This document shows, piece by piece, positions 1 through 5,578 of a stretch of 5,780 bases of DNA. Origin of the DNA: Gemmatimonadota bacterium. Lineage in GTDB: Bacteria > Gemmatimonadota > Gemmatimonadetes > Longimicrobiales > UBA6960. The notes under the pieces were generated by a model. It was not told the DNA's origin and ran no database searches. It saw only the letters and a program-made list of their open reading frames with translations. The position numbers and the translations under genes are program-made. The stretch is taken from NCBI GenBank assembly GCA_022564535.1, contig JADFLD010000152.1, positions 1 through 5,780 of the forward strand, read 5' to 3'. How positions within the stretch are numbered: position 1 is the stretch's first letter; each line of letters starts with the position of its first letter.

Positions 1-2021
1 CGCCCCTCCGAGATCATCCCGTGGATCTCTTCGGCACGCTCCTTCACCTCCCTGTGCGGATAGGCCGCGAACAGGCTCACCTCCGCCCCGTACCAGTCGC
101 GGTGCCCCAACAGAATGTACGAGAGCAGGATCATCAGATTCGCGTTACGCGCGTCGTGCCACGTGAGCCACACGTGAATGCTCTTCCGCGTTCCGAAGAA
201 GTTCTCCCCGTGCCTGAGCACGAGACGATTCATCCGGGGCACGCCGGCCATGAGCATCCCGCTCACCACCTCATCGAGTACCTCAGCCCCGTCGTGACGA
301 CCAAATTCCAACAGCAGCGTGTTGTTCGCCATCCCCGACACACCGGGCATTTGCAGGCTCTGCGCCAACGCAGAGGTCATCGAAGGGCTGATCATCGTGT
401 CCATGTAGATCGCGCCCTTCCGCTCGCTCATCGCCTGAACGAGCCGATCCCGCACGGCCTGACTCTCCCTGAAATTCTCCTCGGTGAGCTTCCCTTCGAT
501 GTAGTGGAAGTAGGTTCCGAAGCCGTACCGGTTGCAGAGCCACTCGAGCAGCTGCACCGGGGCCGTTCGATCGAACGTGCGCGGCGAGATCATGATCACG
601 CTCGGCCGCCAATCGTCCGGACGCATCTTCTGCAACCGGATCTGGAGATACCGCGTCGCCTGCGTCATCACGCCGTGGAAGATCTGTGCGAGGTCGTCGA
701 CTCCTTTGCGGCCTCGCCGGATCATCGAATAGAGGCCTGCCATGAGTGCGATGGCGCCCATCGCGAAAAGCAAGTCCATCTGGAGCATCAGCACGAGGCA
801 CATCCCGGCGCCAAACAGGCTCACATACCACTTGGATCGGAAGCTCGGCCGGTACGAGGGACGTGCTGCGAAGTACTCCAGGAACGAGATCGCGCACAAC
901 GCTCCATACGTGACCATGAAGAACATCGAGACGATCCGGGCGACGAGATTCACGCTCCCGAGGAGCACAAAGACGATCGCGATCACAGACGTGACCAAAG
1001 TGGCGTTTCGTGGCTCCCTGGCATCTCCCACACCCACGGACACGAAGGAGTTCAGGCGGGCGTTGGGTATGACCTCGTCGGCGCCGATCGCCTGAAGAGT
1101 GCGAGGCGCGACCAGTATCGAACCGATCGCCGAGGACATGGTAGCGCACGCCAGCCCGATCGGAATAATGGGGCCCCACACCGCGATGCGGCTCATGATG
1201 AGGTAGTCGTCGCTCAGCGTCTGCGCGTCGGCCGACGTCGCGAGCTTGAGGACCAACAGGATGTACACGATCATCCCGACCGCCGTCGCCGATAAGATTC
1301 CGAGCGGAATCGATTTCTTTGGTTCGGCGAGATCTCCGGAGAGTCCGACGCCGGCCGTCATTCCCGTGAACGCCGGAAATACGATCGCGAAGACGAGCAT
1401 GAAGGAGTCGGGCCCGGCCAGGTCGGAAAAGAGGCCGATCGAATCGGGACGCATATCGTCGGGCGCGTGACCCAGAAAGAACATCGCCAGGGACAACCCG
1501 AGGACACCCGCGACGACCCAGAGAGCCTTGACCCCCACATCCGCTCCCTTGTGTAGCACGACCGCCACGAGAGCAACGGTCGCGGGCAGGGACACCATGC
1601 GCGGATCGAAGGCCATTCCGAACGTCTCCTCGAACCATCCCGCCAACGGCCGGAATGCCTCCGCGAACGCGATCATGTAGAACGCGACGGAGATCGCCTG
1701 TGACAAGTACAAGCTGATACCGATCGCCCCACCGATCGAGATGCCGAAGGAGCGGGAGATGATGAAGTACTCACCCCCGCCTTCCACCCGACGGTTCGTC
1801 GCGATCTCGGCGATGGCGAGCGCGGTCGGAACCGTGACGGCATGCCCCAGCAATACGATGAGCAGGGCACCCAGGAGCCCGGTATGGCCCACGGCGTATC
1901 CGAAGCGAAGGAACATCACGGCGCCGAGAATCGTGCTCACGCTCGCGAGGAAAACGGGCGCCGTGCCGAAACCGTGACCCCGCGTCACCTCCTCCTGTGC
2001 GCTGTCCACGGCGTCAGACAC
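1..2021 (-). CDS. SLC12-like cation-chloride cotransporter / APC-superfamily permease (3' end outside window)
   Basis: This is an integral membrane secondary transporter of the APC superfamily, closest to the SLC12 (NKCC/KCC) type. The frame is open for 673 codons from GTG at 2021 to the left edge, so the C-terminus is missing. TM1 reads TILGAVMFLRFGYAVGHTG (residues 30-48). TM3 follows GGGEYFIISRS (81-91) and carries Tyr115. TM6 has FPAFTGMTAGVGLSGDL (215-231), and TM8 has MSSAIGSILVAPRTLQAI (295-312). All are SLC12 family signatures. Hydrophobic segments end near residue 433. A soluble C-terminal domain follows, with the family-typical RPDDWRPSVIMI (467-478) and HVWLTWHDARNANLMILLSYIL (616-637, given as endpoints of the motif region). 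The start overlaps the end of the RdhA-like gene by 8 bases, suggesting translational coupling. GTG at 2030 is in frame and closer to GGAGG (2039-2035), so it is an alternative start. The substrate is not proven: bacterial members are often annotated as amino-acid permeases. Confidence 0.9.
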   Translation of the reverse strand, partial: MSDAVDSAQEEVTRGHGFGTAPVFLASVSTILGAVMFLRFGYAVGHTGLLGALLIVLLGHAVTVPTALAIAEIATNRRVEGGGEYFIISRSFGISIGGAIGISLYLSQAISVAFYMIAFAEAFRPLAGWFEETFGMAFDPRMVSLPATVALVAVVLHKGADVGVKALWVVAGVLGLSLAMFFLGHAPDDMRPDSIGLFSDLAGPDSFMLVFAIVFPAFTGMTAGVGLSGDLAEPKKSIPLGILSATAVGMIVYILLVLKLATSADAQTLSDDYLIMSRIAVWGPIIPIGLACATMSSAIGSILVAPRTLQAIGADEVIPNARLNSFVSVGVGDAREPRNATLVTSVIAIVFVLLGSVNLVARIVSMFFMVTYGALCAISFLEYFAARPSYRPSFRSKWYVSLFGAGMCLVLMLQMDLLFAMGAIALMAGLYSMIRRGRKGVDDLAQIFHGVMTQATRYLQIRLQKMRPDDWRPSVIMISPRTFDRTAPVQLLEWLCNRYGFGTYFHYIEGKLTEENFRESQAVRDRLVQAMSERKGAIYMDTMISPSMTSALAQSLQMPGVSGMANNTLLLEFGRHDGAEVLDEVVSGMLMAGVPRMNRLVLRHGENFFGTRKSIHVWLTWHDARNANLMILLSYILLGHRDWYGAEVSLFAAYPHREVKERAEEIHGMISEG

Positions 2022-3201
2022 GCTTCGCACCCTTCCTCCACCAGCTTTCGGGGTTCACGCGGCTGCCTGGCGCGAAGACATCGGCCAGCCAGAGCGCGAT
2101 TCGGCGAAACCGCGTTCCCGCGAGCCATCTCCACGACCGCGCCCACACGGTCGAGAAGTCACGATTGTACGGGCAAACACGCACGCAAATTGAGCAGTCG
2201 GAGTTCTGGTTCACCCAGAAGCGGAAGCACGGCTCCGCATCTACGGTCCACTTGCGGACCCCAACGAGGTTGGAGCGGTTGAAGACCTCGTCGGTCGGCG
2301 GCCCGTCCGGGATCGCGTTCACCGGGCACGCATCCGAGCACCGGCGACACGTCTCACAAAACTTCGTCACACCGAAGGACCGGGGTCGATCGTGGACCAG
2401 CGGGAGATCGGTAAAGATCTTTCCGATTCGCACCCGCGGCCCGAATTCCGGGGTGATGAGCAGACCGAGCCGCCCGTACTCCCCGAGGCCAGCCTTGATT
2501 GCGTAAGGAACCGCCAGCGCCGTGTCATTCATGGTGGCAACGGCCCTGTAGCCGAGGTTCCGGATATACTGGGCCAGGCCCAGGAGTACGAGCGTGTCGC
2601 GGGAGTACCCAATACCCGTCGCCGTTCCACTCAGCGCGGACGGCACGGTGTCGATCAGGTCGCGGTCCATCTCCTGCGCGATCACGATGACGTTCGGCAG
2701 GTCGCCGGGCAGCTCCTGCGGCTTCTCCGTTTCGCCGAGCCTCGAGTAGGCGTGCGTGTAGACCCACCGTTCGTCGTATCCGGTGATCCCCACCAGGTCC
2801 GCCCCGAAGACCTTCGCCACGTGCTTGATCTCGAGACTCATGTCGCTCGACGACTCGACCGGAACCCGTTCCGTCGGACCCTCCCGATGAATCGTGAACG
2901 GATCGAGGAAGCCTTCCCGACGATTCTCGTCTTCCTTGAGCTCGGCAAAGATGTCCGGCAGGTGCCAAGACGCGTTGCGCAGCGCGTAGTCTTTCTGCCC
3001 AAAGCCCTCGGCCCTTTTCCACCTCTTCAGCGGCGTGCGATACGTCTCGAAGAACAGATCCGTTCGATCGGAGTGCACGTCCGGGTCCCAGAACGCCCGT
3101 GAATAGATGTCGTTCTTCTGGCTGAACCGCTCGAAGTGGTCCAGGACCTCGAAGCCGGCAAGAAGGTCGAGCGCGGCTGGATCGCGCTTTTCTGAGCTCA
3201 C
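2014..3201 (-). CDS. Reductive dehalogenase (RdhA)-family protein, cytosolic type, two [4Fe-4S] clusters
   Basis: This 395-residue protein resembles the core of cobalamin-dependent reductive dehalogenases, which remove halogen from organohalides using electrons passed through two [4Fe-4S] clusters. The core has GYSRDT (198-203), MNDTALAVPYAIKAGLGEYG (224-243) and LLITPEFGPRVR (247-258), then FTDLPL (263-268). Cluster motif 1 is Cys282-x2-Cys285-x2-Cys288-x3-Cys292-Pro. Cluster motif 2 is Cys325-x10-Cys336-x2-Cys339-x3-Cys343-Pro. The C-terminus ends in the family-like PESWW (384-388). Tyr199, Asn225 and Arg258 match the spacing of PceA Tyr246/Asn272/Arg305. There is no twin-arginine signal, no membrane helix, no fused reductase domain, and no rdhB neighbour, so it is probably cytosolic and takes electrons from a separate donor. 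It starts with GTG overlapping the ATPase stop (GTGA), with AAGGAG at 3211-3206. Epoxyqueuosine reductase QueG is related, but its conserved GKN and CISYLTIE-type segments are absent. Family assignment is strong; actual dehalogenation is inferred. Confidence 0.85.
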   Translation of the reverse strand: MSSEKRDPAALDLLAGFEVLDHFERFSQKNDIYSRAFWDPDVHSDRTDLFFETYRTPLKRWKRAEGFGQKDYALRNASWHLPDIFAELKEDENRREGFLDPFTIHREGPTERVPVESSSDMSLEIKHVAKVFGADLVGITGYDERWVYTHAYSRLGETEKPQELPGDLPNVIVIAQEMDRDLIDTVPSALSGTATGIGYSRDTLVLLGLAQYIRNLGYRAVATMNDTALAVPYAIKAGLGEYGRLGLLITPEFGPRVRIGKIFTDLPLVHDRPRSFGVTKFCETCRRCSDACPVNAIPDGPPTDEVFNRSNLVGVRKWTVDAEPCFRFWVNQNSDCSICVRVCPYNRDFSTVWARSWRWLAGTRFRRIALWLADVFAPGSRVNPESWWRKGAKRV

Positions 3202-4049
3202 TCCTCTCCTTCCCAGATCATGCGCAGGTAGCGTTCTGGCGCCTGCAGAAAGTCGCGCACGAGCGTGACGGACTCCACGTCCTCGAAGTCGATCTGCCGC
3301 ACCGGAGGATCGTCGAACGTGAGGATCGTCGCACCCGGTATCGCCATCAGCATGGGTGAGTGGGTCGCGATCACGAACTGAGACCCGGTGCCGAGCGCTC
3401 CACGGATCATGGCGATGAAGCCGAGCTGACTCTGTGGAGATAGTGCGGCTTCGGGCTCGTCGAGCAGATACAGTCCTTCAGGAACCAGACGCTCGGCGAA
3501 GAGATTCAGGAACGCTTCGCCATGGGAACGCGCATCCGGGTTCTCACCGTACCGTTGCCGGATCGCCCCAATCGAGGCACGGTGCGGCCCCTTCGCGAGT
3601 CGACGCGCGTAGTCGGAGGATCCCGCCAGCTCGGAGTCGATGCGCGTGAGCTCGGCCTCGTGCTCCGCCCGTTGCACCGCGAGTCGCTTTTGAAAGCCGA
3701 AGAAGTCCTCGGCACGCAGAAAGAAACCACGGTGCGTGCGACCTCTCCACGTCAGCTTCAGACGTCGCGCCAGTCGTCTCTGCGGCTCGAGCGTGACGTC
3801 GGCCCCGGGCCCAGCCGAGCCCACCGCAGGCAACTGCGTCGCGATCGCGAGCGACTCGAGAAAGGTCGACTTGCCCGTGCCGTTTTCCCCTACGAGGAGT
3901 GTGACCGGTGCATCCAGTTCAAGGCGATCGAGTGTCGCGATCGCGGGCACGGTGAACGGGAATCCGCCCTCCTCTGCGACGCGGCGGTAGTTCACCGCTG
4001 AGAGTTGGACCCTGCCGCTCGCGATCTTCAGCGCTTTTCCCCTGAGCAA
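3198..4049 (-). CDS. AAA/ABC-type ATPase of the COG3910-like family, function unknown
   Basis: This is a soluble single-domain nucleotide hydrolase of 283 residues. Walker A is GENGTGKST (54-62). The ABC-like signature is SHGEAF (175-180), Walker B is LYLLDEPEAALS (193-204), and the switch histidine is in ATHSPM (228-233). The order and the short insertion between Walker A and signature (about residues 65-170, with a charged helical stretch near 120-150) fit the small RecF/SMC-like predicted ATPases, which have no transmembrane partner of their own. The start is uncertain. TTG at 4049 is the only conventional start before an in-frame TAG at about 4079, and it has no clear ribosome binding site; an AGGGG lies just downstream of it. 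Homologues as I recall them begin a few residues before the PF-V-PAI segment (31-37), which supports a start near here. The gene ends in a 4-base overlap with the RdhA-like gene. Its role in the operon is not known, and the sequence does not tell its substrate. Confidence 0.85.
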   Translation of the reverse strand: MLRGKALKIASGRVQLSAVNYRRVAEEGGFPFTVPAIATLDRLELDAPVTLLVGENGTGKSTFLESLAIATQLPAVGSAGPGADVTLEPQRRLARRLKLTWRGRTHRGFFLRAEDFFGFQKRLAVQRAEHEAELTRIDSELAGSSDYARRLAKGPHRASIGAIRQRYGENPDARSHGEAFLNLFAERLVPEGLYLLDEPEAALSPQSQLGFIAMIRGALGTGSQFVIATHSPMLMAIPGATILTFDDPPVRQIDFEDVESVTLVRDFLQAPERYLRMIWEGEE

Positions 4050-4106
4050 GTCGGTGGCTCGACGAAGCTCAACCTACGGAGACCGGGCGTGACGGCAACG
4101 CCGAGG

Positions 4107-4640
4107 CTAGAGCTGTTCCAACTCCTTTCGGGCTCGGTCGAGAATTTGGCGGACCTTCTCGGTGTCCTCGAAGTCGGCGCGGGTAGCGGCGCGGAACGCA
4201 GCCTTGGAAAGGCGTCCCCAGCTACCCCAGATCTCTGCCGTCTCGGGGCCCATGTTCATGCCCCAGTCCTTCCATCCATGGGCTCGCTTCCAGATGCGCT
4301 CGACGTCCTCCTCGTGAAGCAGCAACTCTTTCCGACCCGCGTCCGTCAGGTGGTAGACCTTCTTGCCCTCCGCCTCTTCGATCCTGACCAGCCCCTCGTC
4401 CTCAAGCTGCTGTAGCACCGGGTACACCGTCCCCGCGCTGGCCCTGTACATGCCGCCAGAGCGCTCCTCGAGCCGCTTCATCAACTCGTAGCCGTGTGCG
4501 GGATCGTCCCCGAGAAGAGAGAGAAGCGCGAGGCGGACCTCGCCCTGCTTGAAGAATCGACGCCCTGGCCCCCGCCGATGGCGGCCGCGTCGACGGGGTC
4601 CAATCCCCATATCCCAATCGAAGATCCAATCGAAGTCCAT
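4107..4640 (-). CDS. PadR-family transcriptional repressor
   Basis: This is a DNA-binding regulator of 177 residues. The N-terminus is rich in Asp/Trp and then Arg (MDFDWIFDWD, then RRRGRHRRGPGRR). The PadR winged helix follows: QGEVRLALLSLL (32-43), HGYELMKRLEERSGG (49-63), SAGTVYPVLQQLEDEGLV (68-85) and the wing VYHLTDAGR (95-103). The C-terminal region (about 105-177) is helical and presumably dimerises. I chose ATG at 4640 because AGGAG lies 7 bases upstream (4652-4648) and homologues typically begin with this Asp-rich stretch. An in-frame ATG at 4676 would add 12 residues but has a poorly spaced ribosome site. PadR proteins usually repress their own operon and release DNA on binding a small hydrophobic ligand. 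Here the gene is first in a likely operon with the ATPase, RdhA-like protein and transporter, and its promoter contains a perfect palindrome. The inducer is unknown; a halogenated aromatic is a guess from context. Confidence 0.94.
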   Translation of the reverse strand: MDFDWIFDWDMGIGPRRRGRHRRGPGRRFFKQGEVRLALLSLLGDDPAHGYELMKRLEERSGGMYRASAGTVYPVLQQLEDEGLVRIEEAEGKKVYHLTDAGRKELLLHEEDVERIWKRAHGWKDWGMNMGPETAEIWGSWGRLSKAAFRAATRADFEDTEKVRQILDRARKELEQL

Positions 4641-4700
4641 GCGGTGTCTCCTGCTCCCCGTGTGGCAACCCATCATCCCGCCCCCTTACTCGTACAATGC

Positions 4701-4733
4701 ATCGAACAGTGTATCGTACGATATATCTTCGAT
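4701..4733. promoter_or_regulatory. Putative PadR operator: perfect palindrome with concentric flanking inverted repeat
   Basis: TATCGTACGATA at 4712-4723 is a perfect 12-base palindrome. It is flanked almost concentrically by ATCGAA (4701-4706) and TTCGAT (4728-4733), which are also inverted copies. The site lies 72-107 bases upstream of the PadR start codon and covers the -10 box of the candidate promoter. Dimeric PadR proteins bind A/T-rich dyads in their own promoters, so autorepression is the likely role. Binding itself is inferred. Confidence 0.65.
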
Positions 4734-4746
4734 AGGATTCGGTCAA
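4718..4746 (-). promoter_or_regulatory. Candidate sigma-70-type promoter of the padR operon
   Basis: On the minus strand TTGACC (4746-4741) is a good -35 box. After exactly 17 bases comes TATCGT (4723-4718), a moderate -10 box with 4 of 6 consensus bases. The -10 is the first half of the palindrome TATCGTACGATA, so repressor and polymerase would compete. Transcription would start near 4711 and give a leader of about 70 bases. No other convincing promoter was seen between padR and the transporter. Confidence 0.5.
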
Positions 4747-4777
4747 CTGCGTCCGCCAGGCTGTTGAGGGAAGCGGC

Positions 4778-5374
4778 CTAGCGCGAGTAGAGCTCTTCGA
4801 GCTCGGCAAGCGTACGGGGCCAGTCATCGCCCAAGAGGCGTGACATGCCGCGATCCGCCAGGACTTTTCCATCCGTCTGGCACGTCGCGCAGTAATTCGT
4901 CTCCCGGTCCGCGTACTTGATGCGCTGGATGGGAGACCCGCATACCGGGCACGGGTCCCCATACTTGCCGTGGGCCGCCATGGCGGGATGGAACGCGGTG
5001 ATCTTGGTGGGGAACCTGTCACCGAACTCGGCCCGTAGCCGCTCCGTCCATTGGGTGAGAGAGTCGCGGGCCACGGTGTAGAGCCGCTGGAGCTGAGCAT
5101 CGTCCAGGTTGCGCGTGCGTTGCAGCGGCGAAAGGCCGGCAAACAGGAGGATCTCGTCGGAGTGGGCGTTGCCGATACCGCTCAGAATCCGCGGGTCCGT
5201 AAGCGCTCGCTTCAGGGTGCGGTTCTCACGCCTGATCGCTCCCACGAATTCCTCGAGCGAGGCGTCGAGCACCTCGAGACCGCCCGGATCGAGCTCTGCC
5301 AGCGCGTTTTCCCCACGCACTACATGCAGCGAGGCGCGCTTCCGCGTCGACTGCTCCGTGAGCAGAACTGGCAT
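4778..5374 (-). CDS. Fpg/Nei-family DNA glycosylase, 5'-truncated (catalytic N-terminal domain missing)
   Basis: The 198 residues match only the C-terminal two-thirds of a formamidopyrimidine-DNA glycosylase, a base-excision repair enzyme usually about 270-290 residues long. The end of the N-terminal domain is seen as [16 protein letters not shown] (4-19). The helix-two-turn-helix DNA-binding domain follows, with [20 protein letters not shown] (53-72) and [10 protein letters not shown] (74-83). A zinc finger uses Cys142, Cys145, Cys162 and Cys165, with the conserved Arg157 and CQ. The catalytic Pro/Glu N-terminus and active-site Lys domain are absent, so glycosylase activity is not expected. 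The frame is closed by TAA at 5395-5393. The ATG at 5374 directly abuts GAGGGG, leaving no spacer, so translation is doubtful. Similarity stops where repeat-rich integrase-linked DNA begins, so insertion of a mobile element is the likely cause. It may be a decaying pseudogene. Confidence 0.88.
   Translation of the reverse strand: MPVLLTEQSTRKRASLHVVRGENALAELDPGGLEVLDASLEEFVGAIRRENRTLKRALTDPRILSGIGNAHSDEILLFAGLSPLQRTRNLDDAQLQRLYTVARDSLTQWTERLRAEFGDRFPTKITAFHPAMAAHGKYGDPCPVCGSPIQRIKYADRETNYCATCQTDGKVLADRGMSRLLGDDWPRTLAELEELYSR
5351..5365. other. Candidate recombination core within the fpg remnant
   Basis: CTGCTC (5351-5356), CGT, GAGCAG (5360-5365) is a perfect inverted repeat with a 3-base centre, lying where Fpg homology begins. 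A second small dyad, TCCCC/GGGGA (5374-5378 and 5386-5390), follows. Either could be part of the attachment core, but the 3-base centre is shorter than the usual 6-8 base spacer and the dyad may simply be coding sequence. Confidence is low. Confidence 0.25.
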
Positions 5375-5414
5375 CCCCTCATTTCGGGGAATTTAGCATA
5401 GAATAACGGTTTGT

Positions 5415-5460
5415 TACCCGACTTTCCCCACTTAAAAAGTGCCTATACCCGACTTTCCCC
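5415..5460 (+). repeat. 15-base direct repeat, two copies at 31-base pitch
   Basis: TACCCGACTTTCCCC occurs exactly at 5415-5429 and again at 5446-5460, 31 bases apart, close to three helical turns. Both copies lie between the truncated glycosylase and the integrase start. A looser related tract, CACTTTTTCCCC, follows at 5483-5494. These may be protein-binding sites for recombination or integrase control; the function is inferred from position only. Confidence 0.75.
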
Positions 5461-5490
5461 GACTTCTGAGGCACTCTACAGGCACTTTTT
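5434..5490. repeat. AGGCACT motif family: two direct copies 11 bases apart and one inverted copy
   Basis: AGGCACT is at 5469-5475 and 5480-5486, a pitch of 11 bases. Its reverse complement AGTGCCT is at 5438-5444. The outer pair extends to an 11-base inverted repeat, AAAAAGTGCCT (5434-5444) and AGGCACTTTTT (5480-5490). As an RNA this could form a long-looped hairpin. As DNA it looks like clustered binding sites. Confidence 0.65.
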
Positions 5491-5524
5491 CCCCGTGCCC
5501 CTACTGGGGTGATATCGGGGGAAA

Positions 5525-5560
5525 ATGGAACCAATATGGAACCAAAATGAAATTGGTTCC
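5525..5560. repeat. GGAACCAA motif family: two direct copies 11 bases apart and one inverted copy
   Basis: GGAACCAA is at 5527-5534 and 5538-5545, inside the longer repeat ATGGAACCAA (5525 and 5536). TTGGTTCC, its reverse complement, is at 5553-5560. The cluster ends 18 bases before the integrase GTG. It is well placed for integrase arm-type binding or for autoregulation of the integrase; that role is inferred. Confidence 0.7.
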
Positions 5561-5578
5561 ACCAAACAGGGGGTGGAC

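Noticed and set aside
21..1295. Long open frame on the plus strand opposite the transporter
   Set aside because: Its product is Arg/His/Glu-rich with no recognisable domain, while the opposite strand encodes clear SLC12 signatures through the same bases. It is a high-GC antisense shadow.
283..1638. 451-codon open frame on the minus strand in another phase
   Set aside because: It is Arg/Gly-rich and lacks hydrophobic segments; the neighbouring phase encodes the transporter without interruption from 2021 to 1.
2014..3201. Epoxyqueuosine reductase QueG
   Set aside because: It shares the double-cluster ferredoxin module, but the RdhA-type NDTALAVP, LITPEFGPRVR and Cys-x10-Cys motifs are present and QueG-specific segments are not.
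4086..4102. Hairpin GGCGT/ACGCC between padR and the ATPase as a terminator
   Set aside because: The stem is only 5 base pairs with a 7-base loop and no T-run on the minus strand, so read-through is expected.
4641..4676. Upstream start of padR at ATG 4676
   Set aside because: It adds 12 residues with no similarity to the family, and its G-rich leader is too close to the start; ATG 4640 has AGGAG at 7 bases.
5411..5439. Integrase promoter with TTGTTA as -35
   Set aside because: The best -10 at suitable spacing is AAAAAG or TTAAAA, and the site is over 130 bases upstream of the start; too weak to call.
5415..5560. CRISPR-like or iteron array
   Set aside because: The repeats are short, only two copies each, with no regular spacers and no replication initiator gene visible.
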